Assembly (NCBI GenBank): GCA_003153555.1 | Contig: PLZS01000090.1 | Span: 1 to 33,357, forward strand | Reading direction: 5' to 3' | Source: Candidatus Melainabacteria bacterium | GTDB taxonomy: Bacteria > Cyanobacteriota > Vampirovibrionia > Obscuribacterales > Obscuribacteraceae | Length of the DNA: 33,357 nt | The notes under the pieces: model-generated | Database searches by the model: none | Told to the model about the DNA's origin: nothing | Seen by the model: only the letters and a program-made list of their open reading frames with translations | Translations under genes and position numbers: made by a program | Shown: positions 18,087 to 26,334 of the stretch, piece after piece | Numbering within the stretch: the first letter of the stretch is position 1 | How the letters are laid out: every line of letters begins with the position of its first letter

Positions 18087-18989
18087 ATGCGTCGACCCAG
18101 ACAACAGCGTACTCGTGGCAATAGAGACTCGGCACCTTCAGGTTCCACATCGTCAGAATCGCAGGCATCGGCCCGACCTTATCTCACTCAAAGCATTGAT
18201 ATCAACACGAATTTGGGCGAAGGTTTTGGACCCTACAAAATGGAAGGCGAATCCGACGTTCTTCCCTATGTAACTTCGGCGAATATCGCTTGCGGAGCCC
18301 ATGCCGGGGATCCTCTGATTATGGAAGCAGCCTTAGAGGAAGTTCGATACTACGGATTGTCTCTCGGCGCTCACATCGGCTATCCAGACTTACAGGGCTT
18401 TGGACGTCGAGAAATCCACTTGTCCACAGCTGAATTGAGAGCAACCATCCTCTTCCAGCTTGGCGCTTTGTCTGGGCTGGCACGCACTCTTGGATTTGAA
18501 ATTACGCAAGTTAGACCGCATGGATTTTTGTATCGTCAAATCTCTAGCGACGCGAGAACGGCGGCTGTCGTTGCAAAGGCTGTATCTGAATACGACAGAT
18601 GGCTTGTTTTGATCGGACCAGCCGGCGGCAGCCTCATTGCAGCAGGCGAGCGAGCGGGTATCAGGGTCGCTGGTGAAGCCTGGGTAGACCGAGCCTATGA
18701 CGCAACGGGACACTTGTTGCCGCACAGCCACAGTCGAGCAATCATCAAAAATCCCAACGAAATACTGAACCAAGCCGCTAGCTTGATTCGTCATGGCACA
18801 GTTATGGCTGTAGACGGCACAAAGGTTCATATCGATTTTGAGACGCTGCACATGCACTCTCACATGGCGCAAGCGAAACAAGTCGCTGAGCAAATTAGGC
18901 AAATGGTCCCTAATGCGGCAGCTTTAACCGCTGAACCATTTACGCTTGACAGCCATGAATCAAACGAGTTGGCTTTCGGCGCTTATTAG
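18087..18989 (+). CDS. LamB/YcsF family protein (5-oxoprolinase subunit A-like)
   Basis: Related to PxpA, the subunit that with PxpB and PxpC hydrolyses 5-oxoproline to glutamate. The 300 residues carry IDINTNLGEGFGPYK, SANIACGAHAGDP, GAHIGYPDLQGFGRREI, VRPHGFLYR and VDRAYDATGHLLPHS, all matching the family in order. Differences: Asn replaces the usual Asp in D-x-N-x-D-x-GE, and where PxpA proteins usually end with CVHGD this one has MHSHMAQA. An extra polar 30-residue N-terminus precedes the domain. ATG 18087 has AGGTGA about 5 bases upstream. No pxpB or pxpC is in the window, so the partners are elsewhere or the protein acts alone. I give no symbol because of the altered motif. Confidence 0.85.
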   Translation: MRRPRQQRTRGNRDSAPSGSTSSESQASARPYLTQSIDINTNLGEGFGPYKMEGESDVLPYVTSANIACGAHAGDPLIMEAALEEVRYYGLSLGAHIGYPDLQGFGRREIHLSTAELRATILFQLGALSGLARTLGFEITQVRPHGFLYRQISSDARTAAVVAKAVSEYDRWLVLIGPAGGSLIAAGERAGIRVAGEAWVDRAYDATGHLLPHSHSRAIIKNPNEILNQAASLIRHGTVMAVDGTKVHIDFETLHMHSHMAQAKQVAEQIRQMVPNAAALTAEPFTLDSHESNELAFGAY

Positions 18990-19002
18990 TGACGCGAAGA
19001 AC

Positions 19003-19080
19003 GATGCCGGCGCTCGCAGGAGTGGAACCAGGGGCGGCTCTCCCGGGCACGATGCCGGCAAGGATGCCGGCGCTCCAGGG
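19003..19080 (-). repeat. GGAGCGC palindromic repeat, tandem-like copies
   Basis: Read on minus, GGAGCGCCGGCATCC is followed by TTGCCGGC: two GCCGGC arms (19054-19059, 19066-19071) around an ATCCTT loop. A second, partial copy (GAGCGCCGGCATCGTTC) lies at 19003-19019. Related copies occur at 21997-22115 and 30702-30789. It fills the gap between convergent genes and may stop transcription from both sides. Confidence 0.65.
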
Positions 19081-19087
19081 CTCCTAG

Positions 19088-19639
19088 TTAAGGCAGTCTT
19101 TGGGATGTTTGGACGATTTCGTCGTACCAGCTACCGTAATACTCTGGGTAGTCTTCACCAGTCGTGGAAGTGATCGTCTTCTGCAAGGCTCTGCGGATGG
19201 CTCTCCGTCCGCCACTCTTGTAACGGTTCAACCATTCCAGTTCCTTAGGGTCGACGTTCACTCCAGCCTGCATCAACTCTTTTACTATACGGATTTCATG
19301 AACGATTGCTTCGGTTTCTTCTTCTAAGCACCGATCAATGAACTCCTGCCGTCCGGTCTGACCCGGGATTGGGTCTATGGTTGGCTTGATGATTGCGTGG
19401 ACGAATTCGTGCGCGATGCTGATCAGCTTGTAATTGCGTGGGCACCAGCGTCCGATGTAGATCGTACGTTTCTTTCGGTCATAATACGCGCGGCAGGGTC
19501 CATCGACAAGCCTGATGCGAACACCTTCTTTGCGAATTCGTTCAATGTCCGCGATCAAGGTGGGCGACTTTAAAGCCGCCTCTACAAGGCGTTTGCCAAA
19601 TTGCCGTTTCAAATTTCGTACGGGTGAGTTTCCCGTCAT
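19088..19639 (-). CDS. HExxH zinc metalloprotease-like protein
   Basis: A 183-residue protein with the zinc-binding helix IAHEFVHAIIK (His77, Glu78, His81) and a downstream acidic helix CLEEETEAIVHEIRIVKELM that could give the third ligand (Glu108 to Glu115), as in gluzincin-type peptidases. RTIYIGR before the helix is the edge strand often seen in these folds. The N-terminus is basic (NLKRQFGKRLVEAAL) without a signal peptide, so it is probably cytoplasmic. The C-terminal part (RRAIRRAL, then DYPEYYGSWYDE) is unrecognised. ATG 19639 has only a weak ribosome binding site. Its gene converges with the LamB/YcsF gene over the repeat region. Substrate unknown; a toxin-antitoxin or SprT-like role has no support here. 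Confidence 0.68.
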   Translation of the reverse strand: MTGNSPVRNLKRQFGKRLVEAALKSPTLIADIERIRKEGVRIRLVDGPCRAYYDRKKRTIYIGRWCPRNYKLISIAHEFVHAIIKPTIDPIPGQTGRQEFIDRCLEEETEAIVHEIRIVKELMQAGVNVDPKELEWLNRYKSGGRRAIRRALQKTITSTTGEDYPEYYGSWYDEIVQTSQRLP

Positions 19640-20040
19640 CGCAGTGGGCCCCCGGTGTGTGAAGATATATTAATTCTATAACAAAAGGCTGTCAAATGGT
19701 ACTGGTAAAAAATAGGCACAGTTGGGACATCCGGCTGGATGTCATGCTTTTGACAACCTAAAAAGATGATTAAATCTGTATTCTTGACAATATTAAAGCT
19801 CATTAAGCGCCTCAAGTCAGCTGGCTGCTCAAAATCCAGTACTAAACGGTTCGCAACAATTTAGCGCCCGTATTTTGTTGGATCCCACTGAACTTTAAGA
19901 CTGCGGATCAAGTGGTGAATGGCTCAAATGTTAAGTGATTCGTTACATTTTGAAAGGTTGTCAAATCGACAGTCTTTTTTCCCTGAAGCACTTGCTGCGT
20001 ATGGTGGTAACCGGCGCCGCCTTATGCCGGAAACCAGTAT
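19640..20040. other. 400-base divergent intergenic region with inverted repeats
   Basis: No gene is seen. The region holds a perfect 7-bp hairpin GACATCC-GGCT-GGATGTC (19726-19743), two TTGACA boxes (19750-19755, 19784-19789) without a matching -10 at normal spacing, and TTTGACAACCT (19749-19759) repeated inverted as AGGTTGTCAAA (19955-19965). It separates the metalloprotease gene (minus) from the LuxR-type regulator (plus) and should contain both promoters. Confidence 0.5.
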
Positions 20041-21960
20041 ATGGAGAAGCTGTATTCTCTTCACGAACATGCCGATTTGGTCTATCTTTGTTCTAAGAGC
20101 CACGGATCAGTAGTTCAGAACTTTGCGAGACCGATGTCCGCTCAATACGAAAAAAGCGCAGCCGTTTATCTTGAGCCAAAAAACATGCTCAGGCTATTTA
20201 ATCGCGTTAGCCGTGCCATTCGGGAAAGCAAAGATGAGCAGTCATTGTTGAGCGCTGCAACTCATACACTCGGTGCTGATCTCGGACTTGATCGATGCGT
20301 GATCATGCTCATTGATGATTCAGAAAATGTTCTCGAAGCGGCTAATCTCAGGGTGGCAGCTGAATTCTACGCCGCCGATCTTAAGTCTTTGAGTGAGAAG
20401 CACTATAAGCTCAAAAGCAATTCAGAAATTTATCGGCTACTGCTGCAAGGAAAACCTGTGCCGTTGAAGGACGTGGTTCAGGCGGAGAGTGCGCCGAACC
20501 ATGATCAAGACTTAGAGCAATTCGGTCGCGATAGCAACAGCAAATCACTAATTGTTTTTCCGCTGGTGGACTTTGATAAGCTGCTTGGGTTTGTTTCCAT
20601 GCACTTTTGCAAGGAGCCGCGAGGGTTCTCAGAAGAGCTTCTTGAATTGGGAGAAGCAGTTTCAGAAGAATTATTGATGGCGCTTGATCGCGCTAAAGCA
20701 TTATCTCAACGTGAAGCTGAAGGGCGCATTTTTAATAACACCAGTTTCCCCGCGCTTGTGCTGGACAATTTAGGTAGGGTAAAAAAATACAACGATGCCT
20801 GTCAGCAACTATTGTCTACATCAAGAAAGGATCTCACTAATCAGTCGATTCTCGATGTGATCCCAGATGGACAGCGGTTGATTGATACGATACGCGGACT
20901 GAGTAAGAGCAAGCCGAATGTGACGTTAGGCTCTGTTTTGGTCAGTCAAGCCGATGGTCGTTCAAGCCATGTTGACGTCTGTGTTTCTTCACTTTCAAAA
21001 ACTGGTGAGAAGAGCGACGTTCTAGTGATGTTGGTACCGATCGCCTCTAAGCAGGATGCTAAGTCTACTTCGTCTGAAGCGGAGGCTGGAAAAAACTCAC
21101 AGACTGAAGAACTTGTAAACAATCTTTCCCGGCAACTAAGTTGGGAGCGCTGGGTTCGTCAAATTATTTGCAAACTGCACGCCACTCTCGATCGCGATAC
21201 GCTTTTACAGACCGTGGTAGACGGTTTTGGTCGCGCACTTGGTGCAAGCCGTTGCTTAATAGTGCGCACCGACGGTCCGGCATCACCGCAGGTGACCCAT
21301 GAATATGCGGAGCCTGATATTTCGCCACTCGGATTAGGGCGTACTGGACAATTTCCAACCGTCGCTGTTTCGTACTTTCGGCATAAAGTCGCTTCGATTC
21401 CAGATCTCGCAGCGTTGGAGAAAACACATGAATTGTCACCAGAAGAATATGAATACTTTGCCGACAATGGAATAAAGAGTATGGCTGGTGCGCCGATCAC
21501 TTCGCACGGTATCAGCTTTGGTGTAATCATTATTTTGGAAAGCGGACCATCCCGCAAGTGGACGCCGCATGAGCTGGACATGTTGGAAATAGCTGCTACT
21601 CAAACTGCAGTGGCGTTAGCACACAGTCAACAGTATCTACAACTTAAGGATCAACTGTTCAACATGAATTTGCTTGGCAATTTGACCCAACAGCTGACCA
21701 ACACGCTTGAGTTGGTTAGCCGCAGCAAAATAGAATCAACTGAAGAAAAACGTCCAGTTGGAAATTCGCCACCACTTTCTCTACGAGAGCTTGAGGTTTT
21801 GAAGTTGATTGCCTCCGGTTTAGCTAATCGGGAAATTGCCCAGAGGCTGTTTTTAACCGAATCTACAGTCGAACTGCACGCATCGCGCATCCGCAAAAAG
21901 TTGAAATTGAAGAGCCGTACCGCCTTAGTTAAGTACGCCTGCGACAACGGACTAGCTTAA
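20041..21960 (+). CDS. GAF-PAS-GAF regulator with LuxR-type DNA-binding domain
   Basis: Predicted cytoplasmic one-component transcription regulator of 639 residues. Order: GAF-like domain (about 55-215: LLSAATHTLGADLGLDRCVIMLID, then SLIVFPLVDFDKLLGFVSMHF), PAS-like domain (about 233-345: NNTSFPALVLDNLGRVKKYNDACQ), second GAF (about 380-530: LLQTVVDGFGRALGASRCLIV, SMAGAPITSHGISFGVIIIL), and a C-terminal LuxR helix-turn-helix (LSLRELEVLKLIASGLANREIAQR, then STVELHASRIRKKL). No receiver domain or phosphorylation site is seen, so the signal is probably a small ligand or a partner protein. ATG 20041 is uncertain; ATG 20134 would remove 31 residues that do not belong to a domain. The upstream region has inverted TTGACA-type repeats that could be operators. 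Confidence 0.88.
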   Translation: MEKLYSLHEHADLVYLCSKSHGSVVQNFARPMSAQYEKSAAVYLEPKNMLRLFNRVSRAIRESKDEQSLLSAATHTLGADLGLDRCVIMLIDDSENVLEAANLRVAAEFYAADLKSLSEKHYKLKSNSEIYRLLLQGKPVPLKDVVQAESAPNHDQDLEQFGRDSNSKSLIVFPLVDFDKLLGFVSMHFCKEPRGFSEELLELGEAVSEELLMALDRAKALSQREAEGRIFNNTSFPALVLDNLGRVKKYNDACQQLLSTSRKDLTNQSILDVIPDGQRLIDTIRGLSKSKPNVTLGSVLVSQADGRSSHVDVCVSSLSKTGEKSDVLVMLVPIASKQDAKSTSSEAEAGKNSQTEELVNNLSRQLSWERWVRQIICKLHATLDRDTLLQTVVDGFGRALGASRCLIVRTDGPASPQVTHEYAEPDISPLGLGRTGQFPTVAVSYFRHKVASIPDLAALEKTHELSPEEYEYFADNGIKSMAGAPITSHGISFGVIIILESGPSRKWTPHELDMLEIAATQTAVALAHSQQYLQLKDQLFNMNLLGNLTQQLTNTLELVSRSKIESTEEKRPVGNSPPLSLRELEVLKLIASGLANREIAQRLFLTESTVELHASRIRKKLKLKSRTALVKYACDNGLA

Positions 21961-21996
21961 TCCGCAATCCGAAGTAGATGGAAACAAAGTCGAAAT

Positions 21997-22020
21997 GGAG
22001 CGCGGGTCTCCAGACCCGCC
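21997..22020 (+). repeat. GGAGCGC palindromic repeat, plus copy
   Basis: GGAGC is followed by an 8-bp inverted repeat: GCGGGTCT (22002-22009) and AGACCCGC (22012-22019). It starts 36 bases after the stop of the LuxR-type gene and faces a minus-strand copy at 22088-22115, so the pair is inverted. Confidence 0.65.
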
Positions 22021-22036
22021 TTGCTGAGTAATCATA

Positions 22037-22056
22037 GGCGACTGTGGACAGTCGCC
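22037..22056 (+). terminator. Hairpin between convergent genes, possible terminator
   Basis: GGCGACTG and CAGTCGCC form a perfect 8-bp stem with a TGGA loop, followed by ATTTTC. It lies between the stop codons of the LuxR-type gene and the DUF58 gene. The T-run is short, so it is only a weak intrinsic terminator candidate. Confidence 0.45.
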
Positions 22057-22087
22057 ATTTTCGGTGCGTAACGGAAGGATGTATATC

Positions 22088-22118
22088 CGCGCTGCCAAGG
22101 ATGGCTACAAGCGCGCTC
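22088..22118 (-). repeat. GGAGCGC-like palindromic repeat, minus copy overlapping a stop codon
   Basis: On minus, AGAGCGCGC leads into a hairpin: CGCGCT and GCC pair with GGC and AGCGCG around an ATCCTT loop, with a TGTA bulge. The stop codon of the DUF58 gene (22105-22107) lies inside it, so the repeat contributes the last residues of that protein. Confidence 0.55.
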
Positions 22119-23445
22119 TGGTTTTGATTTCGATATAGCTGTCGACTAACTTGTTGCTCAGTTCTTGTGGAGGACAGTCGAGGATCAAGCAGCCTCTGCG
22201 TTGCAGCACTGTGAGCGCCAACTCTCGTTGCGCAAGTAGATCCATAGCGACGGCACGTTGATAAGTTTTTTCCATATCAATCTCAGAAACAGCTGATCCA
22301 GTTGAACCTGGTTTGACGACGGTGCTATTAGCGATTTCGCTCACTTGCCGGTCTTTGAGGGTGACGCAAAATGGCAAGTGTCTCTTGCTCAGGCTCGCCA
22401 ATCCAGTCAGTAGAGCCTGCGACCCAGTCGGATCTGTTAGATCGCTTAGCACCACTATTAGGGATCGACCCTTTTGCGCATTAGCAAAATAAGAAAGCAT
22501 ACCGGCATAGTCCGGTTCAATGAGACGAGGCTCGATGTCGAATGAGGCTTCTAAGATGCTCTTTAAATGCGACTTCCCTCGCCGTGGTGGCAAATACATC
22601 AGCGGCTTGTCGGCGAATATTCCAAAGCCAACTTGATCGTTGTGTGTCAGTCCGGTCAATGCTAAGCAGAGTGCAGAATTCAAGGCGTGATCGAATCGAG
22701 TTAATCCTTCTAAATCCGATGCCATCATCCGACCTGCGTCGATAAGCACGAGCAGGCGTTGTTCTTGCTCCGCTTCGTAAGTGCGCACCACCGGACGATC
22801 ACGTCTAGCTGTGGCCTTCCAATCAATCGCTTTAGCGTCGTCGCCGACTGTGTATTCTTTCAGGCTGGAAAAATCGGTTCCCTGTCCACGTTTTCTCTGG
22901 TGAAGTTCGCCAAGTTCCGATGAGTGGCTCAGCTTTATCGATAAGTCGTGTAGCTTTTTTAAGTCGCTGTAAACCTTCACCCTCTGACTGGCAGGTGATT
23001 TCACCTCTTGCCAGAATAATTTTAAGAAGCTCAGGTAGCGAACGTTAATCAAGCCGAATTCATACGAACCACGCCGTCTGGGCAGCAAATTATATTTGAG
23101 TGAGCTGAAGCCATTGGCTGGCAATTGAAAGTCGAATTCACGCACATCTGAATGGATTGAAGGTGGATAATCGTCACGCACTCGGCAGGTTAGCGGCATC
23201 GCTCCTTCGTTATAGATTTGCAACTCGACCGTGTTTTCTCTGCCAATTGAAAGTCTCTCGGCGGTAAATCTAGTTGCGGAAATAAACTTCTTACTGAGTG
23301 TTAACTGATAATCGACAACGAGCAAAACAAGGGTGACAACGTCTACCGCATAGGCAGCTGTTTTAAGTTGTGGAATCCAGTTTGCAACGCAAAATAATAG
23401 CGCGGCTGCAGTAAGCAACATATATGTTCGTTTGCTTGCTATCAA
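22105..23445 (-). CDS. DUF58 domain protein
   Basis: A 446-residue protein of the type always found beside MoxR ATPases. Two short hydrophobic segments lie at the N-terminus (about 9-25 and 30-45). A beta domain follows (ENTVELQIYNEGAMPLTCRVRDDYPPS, RRRGSYEFGLINVRYLSFLKLFWQ). The DUF58 signature is QRKRGQGTDFSSLKEYTVGDDAKAIDWKATARRD (quoted in parts: GTDFSSLKEYTVGDD, IDWKATARRD), and a von Willebrand A-like region LLVLIDAGRMM comes after it. The start is TTG 23445 with a weak GAAGTG upstream; ATG 23421 would shorten it by 8 residues. It is the last gene of the five-gene operon, 12 bases after moxR. Probably a MoxR partner at the inner membrane. Confidence 0.9.
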   Translation of the reverse strand: MIASKRTYMLLTAAALLFCVANWIPQLKTAAYAVDVVTLVLLVVDYQLTLSKKFISATRFTAERLSIGRENTVELQIYNEGAMPLTCRVRDDYPPSIHSDVREFDFQLPANGFSSLKYNLLPRRRGSYEFGLINVRYLSFLKLFWQEVKSPASQRVKVYSDLKKLHDLSIKLSHSSELGELHQRKRGQGTDFSSLKEYTVGDDAKAIDWKATARRDRPVVRTYEAEQEQRLLVLIDAGRMMASDLEGLTRFDHALNSALCLALTGLTHNDQVGFGIFADKPLMYLPPRRGKSHLKSILEASFDIEPRLIEPDYAGMLSYFANAQKGRSLIVVLSDLTDPTGSQALLTGLASLSKRHLPFCVTLKDRQVSEIANSTVVKPGSTGSAVSEIDMEKTYQRAVAMDLLAQRELALTVLQRRGCLILDCPPQELSNKLVDSYIEIKTRARL

Positions 23446-23457
23446 TTTATCACTTCA

Positions 23458-24405
23458 CTATCGTGGCACTGGAATCTGTTTGAGCAGATTACTGATCACT
23501 TGTGACAGTGTCACTCCGTCGAGTTCCGACTCCGCGGTTAGGATCAAGCGATGTCGCAACACCGGTTCAGCGACAAACTTGATATTGTCGGGAGTGACAA
23601 AGTCTTTCCCTTCAATCGCGGCGTGCGATTTTGCCGCTGCCAGCCAGCTTAGGGCAGAGCGAGGACTGGCACCAAGTTGCAAGTCTGAGAGGCTGCGGGA
23701 TTTCTGGACCAAGTCGACAAGATAACCGAGTATGGTGTGATCAACTTTTATCGATTCAAGCTGTGCTCGACACTCTAATATTTCCTCAGCAGTGGTGACA
23801 GGATCAAGCGAAATAGCATTTTTCTTGTATGCTCCGCCTTGCCATTTAGTTAACATCAGACGCTCTGCCTCGGCACCAGGATAGCCGATTAGGATTTTGA
23901 GCATGAATCGGTCCAGCTGCGCTTCTGGTAACGGGTAAGTACCTTCGAATTCAACTGGGTTTTGAGTGGCAACGACCATAAATAAGTCGGGCAATTTTTC
24001 GGTTCTGCCGTCAAGCGTGACTTGTCGCTCTTCCATGGCTTCGAGGAGCGCTGATTGAGTTTTTGGTGGCGTGCGATTGATTTCGTCGGCCAGCAGTAAG
24101 CTGGTGAAAATCGGACCGCGTTTCATCGTGAAGGTTTTCGTTGTCAGATCATAAATGCTGGTGCCTAAAATGTCTGAGGGCAGCATGTCCGGCGTTAACT
24201 GCACTCTGCCAAACTCCGTTCCCACTAGACTGGCCAGCGTTTTGACAAGCAGGGTCTTGGCTGTGCCGGGAACACCCTCGAGCAAAACGTGCCCTTCGGC
24301 TAACAGGGCGATCAACAATTGATCGATGACAATTTCCTGCCCGACAATAACCTCACTTAGGCTCTTGCGCAGTCGTTGAAATACCGGAGAAATTTTTTCA
24401 CTCAT
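23458..24405 (-). CDS. MoxR-family AAA+ ATPase
   Basis: Chaperone-like ATPase thought to help assemble or activate membrane-associated or metal-containing complexes. The 315 residues show Walker A GVPGTAKT (44-51), Walker B LLLADEIN (103-110), the MoxR-specific LEAMEERQVTLDG, sensor-1 region VVATQNPVEFEGTYPLPEAQLDRFM, and the lid with GASPRSALSWLAAAKSHA. ATG 24405 lies one base after the DUF4350 stop, so translation is coupled. Full length and without missing motifs. The neighbours DUF4350, DUF4129 and DUF58 are the usual set for this MoxR group. Confidence 0.95.
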   Translation of the reverse strand: MSEKISPVFQRLRKSLSEVIVGQEIVIDQLLIALLAEGHVLLEGVPGTAKTLLVKTLASLVGTEFGRVQLTPDMLPSDILGTSIYDLTTKTFTMKRGPIFTSLLLADEINRTPPKTQSALLEAMEERQVTLDGRTEKLPDLFMVVATQNPVEFEGTYPLPEAQLDRFMLKILIGYPGAEAERLMLTKWQGGAYKKNAISLDPVTTAEEILECRAQLESIKVDHTILGYLVDLVQKSRSLSDLQLGASPRSALSWLAAAKSHAAIEGKDFVTPDNIKFVAEPVLRHRLILTAESELDGVTLSQVISNLLKQIPVPR

Positions 24406-24406
24406 G

Positions 24407-25660
24407 TCAGCCGTTTAGCCTTTTAAGAGATGGGGTTACAAGTTGGTCATTGAGCTGCTCCGTAATTTTATCGCAGCTGAGAATCAAGGACTTGAATTGG
24501 CTGTCCGAAATGTTTTTCTGCTCGATAGCTTGATCGAAATCGCGCAAGAATTTGGGTACGGTGTCTCGTAACTGGGCGTATTTAGCTGGATTCGATTCGA
24601 GACGTAGATTCCAAGCTTCGATGATTTTAACGGTGGGCTCGTGCGGGGAAATCGACAAGAATTTGCTCAAACGGTTGCGAAGAGCTTGTCCAGTGATTTC
24701 GTAAATCGGGCTATTGGCTTTGGCGCGGCGGTATGCATTTGATAAGCCGTTGATAAATTCAAGATTGGAAATTTTGCGCAGATCTATTGCTACTGAAGTT
24801 GCTCCAAATCGCTTCGATGCACTGTAAACGCCAACCGCTAGAAGCAGCATTACTTGCAGGAAAACAGCTCCCCACGGGCTTCTGCCAAGAACAACAAAGA
24901 CATTTCCGCTTTCACTGAATCCATGGCAGCGTTCGTCAAACATAATGTCACCAGTGGCGGTGCTCATCCAGTTTACCAAGAATTGAAAATTGGCCCAATT
25001 GTTGCGTTCGGAAAGTCTTCTATTGGCGCACAAGTTAGGAGCCGTACCGATGAGAATTCTGCCCTTGCCGTACTTGAGTTCGCTAAAGATAGCCTTATCG
25101 TTGAATGATACGACTGGCTGACCACCAGTGATCATGGTGTCGCTGGTCAAGGTGAGCCCCGGCACATGAGCGAACACCGCTTTGGATGCGTCAACAGGCA
25201 CGGACTCATCTCGAAGCTCGGTGCTGTCGGCGATGTTCAGACTTAGCTTTTCGAGCAAACGTCTGGTCATTTTGAAAGAAAAGTGATCGAGATAGATTAG
25301 GTCATTTCCGGCGTGAACCCAGTTGAGAATTTGCTCGGCTTCGAACTCCGCCGGTGATGTCGAAGGAGCGATGATCACGAGCATTCCGTGTGCTGAACGC
25401 AAATTGCGATATGGTAGCAGCCATGGATGGGCGCTGAGACCCACTTTCTTCAAAAGCTCTGACAATCCACTCAGCCCGCTTGGCTTTTTGTTGAAGATTG
25501 ATGAGAGCACGCGTTGCTCTGGAATATAGTTTTGAATTTGTTCGTCGAAAGCACTGCCAACATAAACCGCAAGAGCGCTGATTGCTACTAGGATTGACAG
25601 CTGCCACCATATATGGTGCCGGTTGATTTCCTTTGGCGGTGTGACTTCGGTCGTGTTCAT
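24407..25660 (-). CDS. DUF4350 domain membrane protein
   Basis: A 417-residue protein with a transmembrane segment near the N-terminus (about 16-37, LSILVAISALAVYVG) and a second at about 265-285 (AVFLQVMLLLAVGVYSA). Between them is the DUF4350 domain, a GATase-like fold: LLKKVGLSAHPWLLPY, MLVIIAPSTSPAEFEAEQILNWV, NDLIYLDHF, GKGRILIGTAPNLCANR and a conserved F-x-E-x-x-H-G-like end (MFDERCHGF). The C-terminal 130 residues are cytoplasmic and helical. ATG 25660 overlaps the DUF4129 stop by four bases (ATGA). Its role in MoxR/DUF58 clusters is not known; a sensor or adaptor at the membrane is inferred. Confidence 0.88.
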   Translation of the reverse strand: MNTTEVTPPKEINRHHIWWQLSILVAISALAVYVGSAFDEQIQNYIPEQRVLSSIFNKKPSGLSGLSELLKKVGLSAHPWLLPYRNLRSAHGMLVIIAPSTSPAEFEAEQILNWVHAGNDLIYLDHFSFKMTRRLLEKLSLNIADSTELRDESVPVDASKAVFAHVPGLTLTSDTMITGGQPVVSFNDKAIFSELKYGKGRILIGTAPNLCANRRLSERNNWANFQFLVNWMSTATGDIMFDERCHGFSESGNVFVVLGRSPWGAVFLQVMLLLAVGVYSASKRFGATSVAIDLRKISNLEFINGLSNAYRRAKANSPIYEITGQALRNRLSKFLSISPHEPTVKIIEAWNLRLESNPAKYAQLRDTVPKFLRDFDQAIEQKNISDSQFKSLILSCDKITEQLNDQLVTPSLKRLNG

Positions 25661-26331
25661 TTCGCCCTCGCAATTTCACGAGCGGTGTTCTCTTTGATAA
25701 AATGGCATTCTTCTTCCACTCTGCTCAATTGAGTGCTGCAAGCTTCGAAGTCTGAACTGGTTGCCAGTTTGTTGCCGAACCAGATCAGCTCAACTTGATT
25801 AGCAAGACTTTTAAAGGAGCGGGCTAGCGTTTCGCTCCTTGGCGCTAAGGCGTACCAATACTCATAATTGGTTCGTGTTGGTGCAAATTCGATCACTGAG
25901 CTTTCATGCAGTGTGCGCAGGGAAGACATGTAAATGGCTCGGCAAGCTTCTCGCCAATCTTCTTTCAAGGCTAGCTGAGCCGCTTCATTTTTCCAACCAG
26001 TGGCATCCAGCATGCGGTGCGCGGCTGACTGTCCTTTCTTGGCAAGTTGAGATTGCGCGTTCAGTTGACTCATTCGCTTCATGGCAAAAAAGATGATGGC
26101 AAACAAACAGACAGCGCCGACCAGTAAAACCAATACCTGCATGATATTGCCCACCACATTCGTGTCGGACATTCCAGGCACATGGATTCTCAACGATGAA
26201 AGCAAATCTGTTACGAAGCGCCAAGCTTTGTCAATCCATTCCTGTATCTGCACCAAAATGTCTGGCGGTTTTTTATAGCTGTAGCGTCCAGCAATGGCTG
26301 CAATTTCTGGCGCGATATCTTTAGGGTTCAT
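25657..26331 (-). CDS. DUF4129 domain membrane protein
   Basis: A 224-residue protein. Residues 1-55 are predicted outside the membrane, one transmembrane segment spans about 62-84 (NIMQVLVLLVGAVCLFAIIFF), and the C-terminal cytoplasmic domain is DUF4129: LALKEDWREACRAIYMSSL, LHESSVIEFAPTRTNYEYW, and a final helix with LSRVEEECHFIKE. The family is known for its place in MoxR clusters and, fused to transglutaminase-like domains, in other membrane proteins. It lies 3 bases after the upstream membrane-protein gene and overlaps the DUF4350 gene by four bases, so all are one transcript. Confidence 0.88.
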   Translation of the reverse strand: MNPKDIAPEIAAIAGRYSYKKPPDILVQIQEWIDKAWRFVTDLLSSLRIHVPGMSDTNVVGNIMQVLVLLVGAVCLFAIIFFAMKRMSQLNAQSQLAKKGQSAAHRMLDATGWKNEAAQLALKEDWREACRAIYMSSLRTLHESSVIEFAPTRTNYEYWYALAPRSETLARSFKSLANQVELIWFGNKLATSSDFEACSTQLSRVEEECHFIKENTAREIARAK

Positions 26332-26334
26332 CGT

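Noticed and set aside
19726..19743. Intrinsic terminator at the perfect hairpin GACATCC/GGATGTC
   Set aside because: No plus-strand gene ends upstream of it and the T-run is short and displaced; an operator or RNA element is as likely.
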